Assembly (NCBI RefSeq): GCF_014058425.1
Contig: NZ_CP049366.1
Span: forward strand, 186,001-250,000
From: Companilactobacillus pabuli
GTDB lineage: Bacteria > Bacillota > Bacilli > Lactobacillales > Lactobacillaceae
Reading direction: 5' to 3'
Length of the DNA stretch: 64,000 nucleotides
The first letter of the stretch is position 1, and every line of letters starts with the position of its first letter. A model generated the notes under the pieces. The model had not been told where the DNA came from and searched no databases. It was given only the letters and a program-made list of their open reading frames with translations. Below, in pieces: positions 1 to 8,597 of the stretch. A program made the translations under genes and the position numbers.

Positions 1-452
1 ATATCAATCTAGAGCTCAATAAGAAGCTTTTGCCATCTTCAGAAGCTACCAAGGCTAGTTTTACAGTATTGAAAAAGTCTGGTGGTCAACGTGGCGCAAA
101 AAAGTGGACGTTGGTCTACCTCTTGTCAGAACTATATGGAACCGAATATGGGGACTTCGAAGACGGTTATTATAGCAGCGTCTTCAATGATGATGACTAT
201 CGTCTAGTTCAAATTAGTTTAGATCCAGAACTCGGTGATCATCGAGAATTCGTTGGTAATTGGGTCTTGATTGAAAAAGGTTTGAGTAAAAATGATTTCA
301 AAAATGAGGCCGAATTAGCTGATAAATTGGCTAAATCAAAACTTCTAGGAAATAAAAAACTTGCTCAAGTATTGAACTCAGGCAAGTGGTCAAAAGAAAA
401 TATTGTTAAACGCCAAAAGAACTTTGCTGATGATGCAACAGTAATTTGGTAA
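1..452 (+). CDS. C-terminal part of a DUF1524-like protein (partial)
   Basis: The reading frame is open from base 3, so the gene starts left of the window; about 149 codons remain. The tail holds a FVGNWVLIEKGLSKNDF stretch followed by a KW-S-E-I-R spacing and a final IW. This resembles the end of DUF1524 HNH domains (as in GmrSD/DUF262 proteins), where an LGN-L-L block precedes a W-x-I-xx-R block. The HNH residues would lie in the missing part, so nuclease activity cannot be judged. The family call is an inference from motif spacing only. A hairpin terminator follows directly. Confidence 0.4.
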   Translation, partial: INLELNKKLLPSSEATKASFTVLKKSGGQRGAKKWTLVYLLSELYGTEYGDFEDGYYSSVFNDDDYRLVQISLDPELGDHREFVGNWVLIEKGLSKNDFKNEAELADKLAKSKLLGNKKLAQVLNSGKWSKENIVKRQKNFADDATVIW

Positions 453-460
453 TTCATGGT

Positions 461-487
461 CTGTAGAGAAATCTACAGGCTTTTTTA
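461..487 (+). terminator. Rho-independent terminator
   Basis: CTGTAGA-GAAA-TCTACAG hairpin followed by a T run. It ends the DUF1524-like gene and overlaps the last bases of the convergent permease gene. Confidence 0.8.
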
Positions 488-1225
488 GAAGAGAGTTTTA
501 ATCCCCATGAAGATCAGTAAAATAGCAATAAAGTATTGGACCAAATAAGCTCGTTTACTTTTAGCTAATTTATTGACTAACAGTGGTGCAATGAAAGCTC
601 CAACGATAGCACCGATTATTAGAGGAATGCCGGCTTGCCAATAAATACTTCCATTAGTCATATGCATGATGGAACCTAAGAAACTCATTCCCACTAAAAC
701 GTATGAAGAAGTAGCAGTGGCATTGAAAGTGTCTAATCCTAGAATTAGTAACCCAGCTAGAATTGGGCCGCCACCACTTAAGCCAGCGATTCCAACCATT
801 AAACCACTGAGAACACCGTACATTGCTGCTGCAAATTTTCCGTGGGTCTTGTTTTTGGTAGATGTACTTCTTTGTTTAATAATTATTTGAATTCCTAATG
901 CAGTTAAAATAATAGCAATCAGCCAAGTATAGATTAATTGAGGAATAAATGGCGCAACCAAAGCCCCGACAATAACTGCAGGAAGGGCAGATATTAACAT
1001 CTGGTTTCCATAATGGAAATTAACTCGTCCTTGTTTGATATAAATGATAGTTCCAATTACTAGCGATGGTAAGGCAGTGACGATAGATGTGGCGGCTGCA
1101 GAGGCGGGGGCTAAATTAAAGAAAGCAGTTAAGACACCTAGATAAAAGGCAGCTCCACCACCACCCAGCGCTATAACGATAGTCCCAATGACGATACCTA
1201 AAATAACTAGAAGAATAAAAGACAT
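485..1225 (-). CDS. TauE/SafE family sulfite/organic-anion permease
   Basis: A 246-residue polytopic membrane protein with about eight hydrophobic segments. Glycine-rich blocks near both halves (IALGGGGAAFYLG near the start, GIAGLSGGGPILAGLL around residue 145) are the duplicated signature of the TauE/SafE (DUF81) family, which moves sulfite, sulfonates or similar anions across the membrane. The start ATG follows AAGGAGG. It is divergent from the TetR gene at 1375, which is the obvious candidate regulator. The substrate cannot be read from sequence. Confidence 0.8.
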   Translation of the reverse strand: MSFILLVILGIVIGTIVIALGGGGAAFYLGVLTAFFNLAPASAAATSIVTALPSLVIGTIIYIKQGRVNFHYGNQMLISALPAVIVGALVAPFIPQLIYTWLIAIILTALGIQIIIKQRSTSTKNKTHGKFAAAMYGVLSGLMVGIAGLSGGGPILAGLLILGLDTFNATATSSYVLVGMSFLGSIMHMTNGSIYWQAGIPLIIGAIVGAFIAPLLVNKLAKSKRAYLVQYFIAILLIFMGIKTLF

Positions 1226-1333
1226 ATAGTAGAATCCTCCTTTTGAATAATCTATTACTTGTTTGTAAATGTATTTGTAGTTAAACTTATATTTAAGTAA
1301 TCAATATGTAAAATAGCATTACAATTAGTAATA

Positions 1334-1351
1334 TATAATTACAAAGTGTAA
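1334..1351 (+). promoter_or_regulatory. Promoter -10 and possible TetR operator
   Basis: TATAAT at 1334-1339 lies upstream of the TetR gene and runs into a short palindrome, TTACA-AAG-TGTAA (1339-1351). Position in the divergent TauE/TetR gap suggests autoregulation. No convincing -35 was found, so this is tentative. Confidence 0.35.
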
Positions 1352-1374
1352 ATTTCAAGTGGGAGGGTCAATTT

Positions 1375-1929
1375 TTGACATCAAGAACTCTGTCTAAAGA
1401 AAAAATAATTGTTACAGCAATCGATTTGATCAATGATCAGGAGAATTTAACCTTTACTAATTTAAGTAAAAGATTAGGGACTAGATCACAAGCAATTTAC
1501 AACTATTATCCTGATGTATTAGCCGTAAAGGTTGCAGTCGCCATAGCATTTTATCAGGATTTAGCTACAAGGTTGCAAGTGGATTTACTAGGATTGTCCG
1601 GTAAACAAGCTGTAAAAGCCTTCTGTAATGTCAGCGTGCAATATGCTTTGAGTAAATATCCAGTTACTCAACAAATTTTAAGTATTCCTTCAGGAAAAAT
1701 TAATGATGAAGAATTAGATAAAAATTCTTTGATGGTTCATGGAATTATGTTGAAATTGTTGGATCCTATTGAATCAGATGAAAAGAAGCAGTTAGTATTA
1801 GCCAGAATGTTACGTAATTTAATTGACGGTGAAATCATTCATGTTGGTAATGGTCGTTTCAACAATAAGTTGATTTCTCATCGAGATAGTTTTGATCAAA
1901 TGTTGAATATCGTTTTAGAAAACTACTAA
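1375..1929 (+). CDS. TetR/AcrR family transcriptional regulator
   Basis: 184 residues with a TTG start behind GGGAGGGTC. An N-terminal helix-turn-helix (TFTNLSKRLGTRSQAIYNYY, residues about 25-45) has the TetR layout, with the recognition helix ending in the usual Y-x-Y/F-x pattern. The C-terminal ligand/dimer domain is helical and not assignable to a known ligand. The divergent TauE/SafE permease is the likely target. A strong terminator follows the stop codon. Confidence 0.85.
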   Translation: MTSRTLSKEKIIVTAIDLINDQENLTFTNLSKRLGTRSQAIYNYYPDVLAVKVAVAIAFYQDLATRLQVDLLGLSGKQAVKAFCNVSVQYALSKYPVTQQILSIPSGKINDEELDKNSLMVHGIMLKLLDPIESDEKKQLVLARMLRNLIDGEIIHVGNGRFNNKLISHRDSFDQMLNIVLENY

Positions 1930-1930
1930 A

Positions 1931-1956
1931 AAAACCACCCAAATGGGTGGTTTTGC
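1931..1956. terminator. Bidirectional terminator
   Basis: AAAACCACCC-AAAT-GGGTGGTTTT hairpin between the convergent TetR and matrixin genes; A and T runs on both sides let it serve either strand. Confidence 0.85.
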
Positions 1957-2645
1957 TATTTATAAATACTTTTTAGTCCATTTAAATCGGCCTCGGATAA
2001 TTGATAAACACCTTGATCAACTGGATACATAACTGAATTAGTATAAGAACTATGAGCTAAGCCCAAAGCGTGACCTAATTCATGCATAGCAACGGATTTT
2101 TTGACTGATAGAGTTGGGTAAGTCAAATTCAATCCGGCCCGACTAGTATTGATGGCGTAGTCATTTAATTGTAAGGCAGAAGGACCACCGTTTCCTAATT
2201 CAACTGAGCTAGACATGACGTTTTCAATCTTCTTGTGATAAATGAAGAAAGTCACACTATTTTGATCAGAATCAGCTTTACCAGGAATCAAGTTGACGAT
2301 ACCAGTTTTGTTATATTGCTCAACAGCGTACTCAAATACTTGGCGTGCTGATTGAGGAACGTTGTCTTTGAAGTGATAATAGTAAGTCTTAGAAGTTGTC
2401 ATACCCTGAAGTGGTTCTTCAGTAGGAGTGGTAGCTTTGCCAACTTGCTTTTCAGTAGTAGTTTCCCTTTGACCAGATAGCTTTTTTTCAATGTTAGCTT
2501 TAATTAAATAAACGTATGGTTGAATTTGATTGTTCGCCGATTGCAGCTCACTTTTGACTTGTGGAACAATCTGGGGCTTGATTTGAACGACAGCAAATAT
2601 ACCAGCTAAAACAATCAACCAAGCAATCCATGAATTTTTACTCAT
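1956..2645 (-). CDS. Membrane-anchored matrixin-type zinc metalloprotease
   Basis: 229 residues. One N-terminal hydrophobic helix (residues 8-22) with a short basic start suggests a signal anchor with the catalytic part outside. The zinc site HELGHALGLAH (HExxHxxGxxH, near residue 190) is followed by a Met-turn-like SVMYPV, the metzincin/peptidase M10A signature. A charged linker (residues 30-85) separates anchor and catalytic domain. It lies 71 nt downstream of a PNAG-like synthase group and reads in the same direction, so it may act on surface or matrix proteins; that link is inference. Confidence 0.85.
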   Translation of the reverse strand: MSKNSWIAWLIVLAGIFAVVQIKPQIVPQVKSELQSANNQIQPYVYLIKANIEKKLSGQRETTTEKQVGKATTPTEEPLQGMTTSKTYYYHFKDNVPQSARQVFEYAVEQYNKTGIVNLIPGKADSDQNSVTFFIYHKKIENVMSSSVELGNGGPSALQLNDYAINTSRAGLNLTYPTLSVKKSVAMHELGHALGLAHSSYTNSVMYPVDQGVYQLSEADLNGLKSIYK

Positions 2646-2716
2646 TGTTTCTCCTTAAAAATTGGTTCTGTGTCTTCTTATAATAGTTTTTTAACTATCA
2701 AAAGTCCACTATTAGC

Positions 2717-4045
2717 TTACTTATTGTCCTGTAAAGAACTACGTTTGGGACTAGTCCAAGTACCCGAACCAAATCCTAGAATTGTTTTAACAGCGGGGAT
2801 GAAAGTCATCACAACGGTAATTGGATTAATTATCCAATAAAATAACATGTATAAAGGAGCAAAGAAGGCATATTTAAGTTTGACACCGTGGTGATCGAGC
2901 AACAGAGCGGTAAATAATTGGAAACAACCAGCAATTAATTCAAAAGTAACAAAGATAAATGAAATTACAAAAGCGTGGAAGACTCGTTCAAAATCTCCAT
3001 GAAGTAGAAGCCAAAGCATCGTTATGATGAATATAACGGAGGTAATGACGAAGAAAAACGACCAAATAATTGAAAGCGTTGAGTCAATAAACATCGACAT
3101 TTGATAGCGACGTTTGATGGGATGAAAAAGAAATTTCTTCAAATTAGTTAACCAAACTTCAGTACCACCTTGAGCCCAACGTTTACGCTGCTTGTATAGT
3201 TGGGGAATGGATTCTGGTACATTCATGTGAAAGACGATATTAGGAGCAAATCTTGGTACCGCACCAATCGTTTGGTGATCCCAAGCAATGCTAATATCTT
3301 CAGTCGCTCTATCTTGTCGAAAGCCACCAACGTCAATCAAAAAATCTTTTTTATATAAAGTATTAGCACCACTGTAGGCATACATTGAGTCATTGATAGA
3401 AGTTTGACTACGTTTGATGGTACCAACAATACTAGAAAATTCGACCGTTTGTGATTTACCAAGCATCGTACTGCGATTTTGTACATCCATATTAGCAGTG
3501 ACAGCAGAAGTGTTCATATCACGATTGTGAATAAAGAAGTTCATGTATTTCATCAATGCATCTGGTTCGGGAATCGTATCAGCGTCGTTGCTTAAAATGT
3601 ATTCGCCTTTAGCAAAATGCATACCGATATTGAAGGCATGTGCTTTACCCTTATTTTTTACAATATTGATGACTCTCAATCGAGGGTAAGTCAGTTGCAA
3701 TCGTTCGAGAATTTCTTGAGTTTTGTCAGTTGAGCCGTCGTTAGTAACTAAGACTTCGAAGTTTTGGTAATTTAAGTTATTAAATAGGTAAGTAATGGTT
3801 TCTTCTATGACCACTTCTTCGTTGTGAGCTGGTATCATAATGGTGATCATCGGTTGCTTATTAGGTGGGATTTCTTCCCAGTTATCATCGTATTTGTTTT
3901 TCTTCAAGAAGCGATAGCATAGCGCACCACTGAACCAGAAAAATGAACCAATAATGGGATATAAGCAAAGAATCAACAAGCAAATATTGATGACTGTACC
4001 CAGTGTAGTAGAACCGGCAATATGGTCGATAAATATATTTTTCAT
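2717..4045 (-). CDS. Processive GT2 glycosyltransferase, PgaC/IcaA-like
   Basis: 442 residues: two N-terminal membrane helices, a cytosolic GT2 domain and C-terminal helices. Catalytic motifs visible are a nucleotide-binding IPAHNEE, NDADT (DxD, near residue 153), TED (near 249) and QRKRWAQGG (QxxRW, near 287), the full set for processive synthases of poly-N-acetylglucosamine, cellulose or hyaluronan. The QRxRWAQGG form fits PgaC/IcaA best. The next upstream gene encodes a small two-helix partner like PgaD. The polymer identity is not proven. Confidence 0.85.
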   Translation of the reverse strand: MKNIFIDHIAGSTTLGTVINICLLILCLYPIIGSFFWFSGALCYRFLKKNKYDDNWEEIPPNKQPMITIMIPAHNEEVVIEETITYLFNNLNYQNFEVLVTNDGSTDKTQEILERLQLTYPRLRVINIVKNKGKAHAFNIGMHFAKGEYILSNDADTIPEPDALMKYMNFFIHNRDMNTSAVTANMDVQNRSTMLGKSQTVEFSSIVGTIKRSQTSINDSMYAYSGANTLYKKDFLIDVGGFRQDRATEDISIAWDHQTIGAVPRFAPNIVFHMNVPESIPQLYKQRKRWAQGGTEVWLTNLKKFLFHPIKRRYQMSMFIDSTLSIIWSFFFVITSVIFIITMLWLLLHGDFERVFHAFVISFIFVTFELIAGCFQLFTALLLDHHGVKLKYAFFAPLYMLFYWIINPITVVMTFIPAVKTILGFGSGTWTSPKRSSLQDNK

Positions 4046-4054
4046 AAAATCCCC

Positions 4055-4552
4055 TTAATCGACGTCATCGAGATCTTTTTTGGCATAAAGTTCTTGGATT
4101 TGATGAGTCTCTAAATTTTGTTCTGGTTTGACGGTATAGTTTTTGACATGTTCACGAAATTCTTTAGGTCCAAAACGTTTATCAATAAAATCATCGATGG
4201 TTTTCTTACGTTCCTTTTGATTGATAGGATTAAAAGTTGGCCACTGTTCAACAATTCGATCACGCTTGCGATTTTGAATGATAGTCATACTGATAGAAAA
4301 GATTAGAGTCATGACCCAAGCAAAAATCAAAATAACGCCAATAAACTTGATTTCATAAATTCCTTCGTGGTAAGACCATAAATGTGGTACTCGTGGATCA
4401 AAGCTAGCCCAAAAAGCTAGTACCGTTATAACGATTGGAATGATAACTGCTAACCAACCAATAATGGCAATCAGCACTTGGCGAATCTTTAATAGCCAAT
4501 GACCTGATTCAAAAAATTTATCAGTATAAAGTTGTTGCTTATCTTTTTTCAT
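4055..4552 (-). CDS. Small membrane protein, PgaD-like synthase partner
   Basis: 165 residues with two hydrophobic helices (about residues 25-50 and 70-95), a short N-terminal cytosolic part and a charged C-terminal tail. Size, topology and position 9 nt before a PgaC-like GT2 match the PgaD/IcaD role of stabilising the synthase. Primary sequence is not distinctive enough to be certain. It overlaps the upstream EAL-like gene by 14 nt, implying translational coupling. Confidence 0.55.
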   Translation of the reverse strand: MKKDKQQLYTDKFFESGHWLLKIRQVLIAIIGWLAVIIPIVITVLAFWASFDPRVPHLWSYHEGIYEIKFIGVILIFAWVMTLIFSISMTIIQNRKRDRIVEQWPTFNPINQKERKKTIDDFIDKRFGPKEFREHVKNYTVKPEQNLETHQIQELYAKKDLDDVD

Positions 4553-5366
4553 TTTCCTCTTCCTGTTTAGATTTGATAGGATTTACGGGATGACCAAAGA
4601 GATAACCTTGACGAGTGGGAATGTTTAGTTGTTCAGCCAAAGCTTCGTCTTTTTCGTTTTCAATTCCCATCAAAATCAAATTAATATCATGTTCTTTGGA
4701 AATACGATTCCAAGATTGTAGATTGAGATCAAGCCAAACACTTGGGTCATCTTTACGGAAACTCCGCATTGAACATTTGATATTATCGACAAAAGGTAGC
4801 ATCCACTCAATTGCTTTTAAATTGGCCATTTCTGAGCCAACGTTGTCGATACTGAATTGCATATTGTAATTTCTAGCTTCACGAATACGCTTCTCGAAGA
4901 GATGTTTCTTGTGAAACTTTTTGATGTTTCCCGGTGAGAACTCAATTGATAACTTCATCGGTTCGATTTTTGAGATAGCCCAACGAACAAAGTATTGAAA
5001 GTCACGACTGATGATTTGATTGTATTCTAGATTGATCGATAAAACGTAAGGTTCAGTTGGTAAAGCCTTGAAGGTGTCCTCTAATAAAAAAACTACTCGT
5101 TGTAATGGTAAAGAATCCAACTTTTTGGGCAAAGTCCAAGAGTTGTCTGGTTGTTGTTGACGTAAGAGGCATTCATAACCAACGGTTTTGTCATGATAGT
5201 CAACTTGTCGTTGAATAAAGTAGCGCAAATGAAAATTTTTATTTTCTAGATAATTATTGTTGGTTTTTCGAGACCGCCAATAAAAAATGGCTATTGTTAT
5301 ACCGAAGACAAAAATTGTCGCGATAACTAGCCATAGTAAGGTTAATTCAAATTGTAAAAAGCTCAT
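4539..5366 (-). CDS. Membrane-anchored degenerate EAL-domain protein
   Basis: 275 residues from the ATG at 5366, which has TAGGTG upstream; the GTG three codons earlier is less well placed. One N-terminal helix, then an EAL-type fold: YECLLR replaces xEALxR, SINLE keeps the metal-binding Asn, SIEFSP keeps the Glu of ELTE, SIDNVG replaces DDFG (second Asp is Asn), NIKCSM replaces KID (Asp is Ser), GIEN and QGYLFGHP are kept. Loss of two acidic residues suggests a c-di-GMP receptor or scaffold rather than an active phosphodiesterase. The coupled PgaD/PgaC-like genes are its likely partners. Confidence 0.75.
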   Translation of the reverse strand: MSFLQFELTLLWLVIATIFVFGITIAIFYWRSRKTNNNYLENKNFHLRYFIQRQVDYHDKTVGYECLLRQQQPDNSWTLPKKLDSLPLQRVVFLLEDTFKALPTEPYVLSINLEYNQIISRDFQYFVRWAISKIEPMKLSIEFSPGNIKKFHKKHLFEKRIREARNYNMQFSIDNVGSEMANLKAIEWMLPFVDNIKCSMRSFRKDDPSVWLDLNLQSWNRISKEHDINLILMGIENEKDEALAEQLNIPTRQGYLFGHPVNPIKSKQEEENEKR

Positions 5367-5543
5367 TATATACACCTACATGTAGTTTTATAAATCTAAT
5401 TATAAACCATGATGATAGTAAATATTGCATTCATTTATTGTAAAAAAATACTTGATATTTTAATTGAAACTAATATTTAATGGTAATTATTTAATGGCCA
5501 TTATCAGGAAAAACGTTTAAATGAAAATTTGTTCGAATAAATA

Positions 5544-5585
5544 TTGACTGGCAACATGTTTGAACATATAATGTAAGCGTAAACA
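5544..5585 (+). promoter_or_regulatory. PTS operon promoter with cre (CcpA) site
   Basis: TTGACT (5544-5549), 17-nt spacer, TATAAT (5567-5572). TGTAAGCGTAAACA at 5572-5585 matches the CcpA cre consensus at 13 of 14 positions and overlaps the -10/start region, the position for repression. A palindrome ATGTT-TG-AACAT (5556-5567) sits in the spacer, and a perfect TAATGGCCATTA (5492-5503) lies further upstream; both could be specific operators. Confidence 0.85.
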
Positions 5586-5607
5586 AAGCAGTTATTTCAA
5601 AAAAGGG

Positions 5608-7581
5608 ATGAACGTTATGGATAAGCAAGCACTGATTTCTATCACAGCACCAGCCAGTGGGAAACTTTTAACGCTGTCAAAGGTACCTGATCCAGTCTTT
5701 TCACAAGGACTAATGGGACAAGGATTTGCAATTGAGCCTGATTCTTCAGATATCGTCGCACCAGTATCAGGAACTGTAACTTTGGTTTCGAATACTAAGC
5801 ATGCCTTTGGTATCAAGACAAATGATGGAGTAGATGTCTTAGTACATTTGGGTATCGACACTGTGGAATTGAAGGGAGCACCTTTTGAAGTTTCAATTAA
5901 ACAAGGTGATACCGTAACTAGTGGCCAACCAGTTGTGAAAATGAATCTAAAGATGATTCAAGATGCTGGAAAAAATACCACGGTGATTTTAGCAATAACT
6001 AATAGTAATGATATTTTAAATAATTTAATGATTACGGGAACATCCAATGTAAAGGGTGGTCAAATCATCGCGGTAATTAATGTTAAAGAAACTGAAGAGC
6101 CAACTACCATTAAATCAGGTAATAAATATGATCAATTAGCCACAGAAATTATCAAAAATGTTGGTGGGGTAGAGAACATCGATAGCTTAATTCACTGTAT
6201 TACTAGATTGCGTTTTTATTTGAAGGATGATACAAAAGCTAATACAGCAGTTATTGAAAACCTTGATGGTGTCATCACAGTAACTAAAGCGGGCGGACAA
6301 TATCAAGTCGTCATTGGTCAAGCTGTGGTTGATGTTTATGATGCTGTTATTAAGCAGATTGGTCCAGGTTTTACTAACGATGCTGCTACTGCTGAAGCTG
6401 TGGCCCAAACAACGAAAGATGCTAAAAAAGTCCATGGAATTTGGCCTAATATTAAACTTGGAATAAGTAATTTTATTGGTGTTTTGACTGCTTCAATGAT
6501 TCCAATTATTGGTATTCTAGCAGGTTCAGGTATTTTGAAAGGGATTTTAGCAGCTCTAACAGGTTTTAAGATTTTATCAACAACTAGTGGTACTTATGTA
6601 ATTTTAAATGCGGTTGGGGATGCAACATTTTATTTCTTACCAGTTGTTTTAGGATTTACGGCAGCTAAGAAATTAGGTTCTGATCCAATCGTATTAGGAA
6701 TTGTCGGTGGAATTTTGATCTATCCGCAAATTGTTACTCTAGCTGGTAAAGCCAGTACGGCCAGCACTAACTTTTTAGGCATACCGACAACATTAGTATC
6801 GTATGTTTCTTCAGTTTTTCCAATTATTGTGGCAGCTTGGTTGGGCAAATACGTTGAAAAGTTCTTGAAAAAAATAATTCCAACTTATTTAAGAAGTGTC
6901 TTCGTACCAATTTTGGAAGCTTTGATTTTGAGTTTGATTATCTTTATTGGAGTGGGACCAATCGTTACCGTAATTAGTAAAGGTTTATCTGCCGGTTTAG
7001 TTTCAATTTACAACTTCAGTCCAGCGTTATCTGGTTTTATTTTAGGTGGACTTTATCAAACAATGGTCATCTTTGGACTTCACTGGGGTCTGATTCCAAT
7101 TGTTATCAACGATATTGCCACTAATGGTCACAGTTATATCAATTCGATTCTTTCCATAACGATGGTTGCTCAAGGTGGTGCCGTTCTAGCAGTTTTCTTG
7201 AAGACTAAGAATAAGAAATTAAAGGAAATGTCTTTAGCAGCAGCTATTTCAGCCTTTTGTGGCGTTACGGAACCAGCACTTTATGGTGTTAACTTAAAAT
7301 ATAAACGAGTTTTTGTTGTTGCAAGTATCGCCAGTGCTATTGGTGGAGCTTTGACAGGATTCTTGAAAGTTGACAATTATGCTTTGTCAGGAGCTTTGAT
7401 TGGATTCCCAGCTTTTATCACGCCAGGAGTCGGTATTGGCAGCAATTTCTATGGTTATTTAATATCACACTACGCAACATTGCTAATTTCCGTTGTACTT
7501 GTCTATCTATTTGGCTATACTGATAAAATGCTAGCAAAAAGAAATGACCCAATGAACGTAGAAAACGTCGAAGTGGCATAG
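5608..7581 (+). CDS. PTS beta-glucoside permease, EIIABC fusion
   Basis: 657 residues. The EIIA domain is N-terminal (residues about 1-150, with the phospho-accepting His in LVHLGID at residue 80), then EIIB (about 175-255, active Cys197 in IHCITRLRF), then a ten-helix EIIC (about 265-640). Family glucoside permeases such as BglP usually run B-C-A, so this is a permuted A-B-C order that is also seen in lactobacilli. It imports and phosphorylates a sugar, probably an aryl- or beta-glucoside given the GH4 enzyme nearby. The ATG at 5608 follows AAGGG; an internal ATG three codons on is also possible. Confidence 0.9.
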   Translation: MNVMDKQALISITAPASGKLLTLSKVPDPVFSQGLMGQGFAIEPDSSDIVAPVSGTVTLVSNTKHAFGIKTNDGVDVLVHLGIDTVELKGAPFEVSIKQGDTVTSGQPVVKMNLKMIQDAGKNTTVILAITNSNDILNNLMITGTSNVKGGQIIAVINVKETEEPTTIKSGNKYDQLATEIIKNVGGVENIDSLIHCITRLRFYLKDDTKANTAVIENLDGVITVTKAGGQYQVVIGQAVVDVYDAVIKQIGPGFTNDAATAEAVAQTTKDAKKVHGIWPNIKLGISNFIGVLTASMIPIIGILAGSGILKGILAALTGFKILSTTSGTYVILNAVGDATFYFLPVVLGFTAAKKLGSDPIVLGIVGGILIYPQIVTLAGKASTASTNFLGIPTTLVSYVSSVFPIIVAAWLGKYVEKFLKKIIPTYLRSVFVPILEALILSLIIFIGVGPIVTVISKGLSAGLVSIYNFSPALSGFILGGLYQTMVIFGLHWGLIPIVINDIATNGHSYINSILSITMVAQGGAVLAVFLKTKNKKLKEMSLAAAISAFCGVTEPALYGVNLKYKRVFVVASIASAIGGALTGFLKVDNYALSGALIGFPAFITPGVGIGSNFYGYLISHYATLLISVVLVYLFGYTDKMLAKRNDPMNVENVEVA

Positions 7582-7599
7582 CAAGGGAGATTATAAGAT

Positions 7600-8424
7600 A
7601 TGGAAGCAAAGAAATATAATCTTGAAGTCTCCAATCATGATTTTACCGTTAAGAGTTATTGGCTTGACCAAGTAGAAGATTTCAATCAAACAGTCGATTA
7701 TCCAATCGTAGTAATTTGTCCGGGTGGAGGATTCACCTTTCATTCGGCTCGTGAAGAAGAACCAGTAGCGTTACGTTTCAATTCTTTTGGAATGCACGCT
7801 GTAGTCTTAGAGTACAAGTTGATTGATCAAGAAACGGTTTATCCAACAGCGTTACAAGAATTGGCGAAAACGATTGATTGGATCAACAAACAACCGACTT
7901 CACGACATATTGATAAGAAACGTATTATTTTAGTTGGCTTTTCAGCTGGTGGAAACCTAGTGGCGAGTTATAACGGAATTGGAACTGATCCAAAACTTCG
8001 TCAAAAATATCAAATTGATCATTTAACTGGCGAACATGCTGGAGTGATCTTAGGTTATCCAGCAATTGATTTGACCATTAAAGGAAGTTTTCCTGATGAT
8101 GACAAGGTTTTACACGAGATAAGTACTGATCCAACTTTTTGGAAGGCTCAGGATTTGTTAAACGAAAATTCTAAACCAGCTTTTGTTTGGCAGACGAGAA
8201 CGGATGAATTAGTTAATGTCATCAACTCATTGACTTATGTTGAAAGAATGACTCAACTAGGTTTGGAAGCCGAATATCACATGTTTGGCTCAGGCATTCA
8301 CGGGCTAGTCTTTGGTACATATGTCACACAAAAACCGGGTAAAGATAAGTACTTAAATGCCTGGACTTCTAAATGGATCGAATTAGCTTTAAATTGGCTT
8401 CAAATGATGAAATTACTCGGATAA
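7600..8424 (+). CDS. Alpha/beta-hydrolase esterase
   Basis: 274 residues, 18 nt after the PTS gene and co-transcribed with it. CPGGGF (oxyanion HGGG-type loop, near residue 43) and GFSAGG (nucleophile Ser115) define the BD-FAE/acetylesterase-like alpha/beta-hydrolase group. A late Asp (in RTDELV) and His (in GIHGLVFG) complete a plausible triad. In this operon it could remove acyl groups from imported glycosides or phospho-glycosides, but that is inferred from position only. Confidence 0.8.
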   Translation: MEAKKYNLEVSNHDFTVKSYWLDQVEDFNQTVDYPIVVICPGGGFTFHSAREEEPVALRFNSFGMHAVVLEYKLIDQETVYPTALQELAKTIDWINKQPTSRHIDKKRIILVGFSAGGNLVASYNGIGTDPKLRQKYQIDHLTGEHAGVILGYPAIDLTIKGSFPDDDKVLHEISTDPTFWKAQDLLNENSKPAFVWQTRTDELVNVINSLTYVERMTQLGLEAEYHMFGSGIHGLVFGTYVTQKPGKDKYLNAWTSKWIELALNWLQMMKLLG

Positions 8425-8466
8425 AAAAATCCCAATTCTCAAATTGATGAGAGTTGGGATTTTTGC
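8424..8466. terminator. Terminator after the PTS-esterase operon
   Basis: AAATCCCAA-TTCTC and GAGAG-TTGGGATTTTT arms form a long hairpin with A/T runs. It separates the plus-strand PTS operon from the convergent glucosidase gene. The 130 bases that follow hold only a weak 40-codon minus-strand frame, which was rejected. Confidence 0.85.
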
Positions 8467-8597
8467 TTAGTAACAAACAAATAAATGAGGTATCTTCTTA
8501 TAACCACGATAGCCCGTCTTTTGACTAAGGTTCAGTGGTTCTTCTTCGGTACGACTATATAATAAGATGTGGGATGGGTCCCAGGTCAAGACTTTTT

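Noticed and set aside
8467-8589. 40-codon minus-strand frame downstream of the GH4 gene, reading LTWDPSHILLYSRTEEEPLN near its start
   Set aside because: Only a TTG start without ribosome site; it overlaps no promoter and looks like neutral sequence or an old gene remnant.
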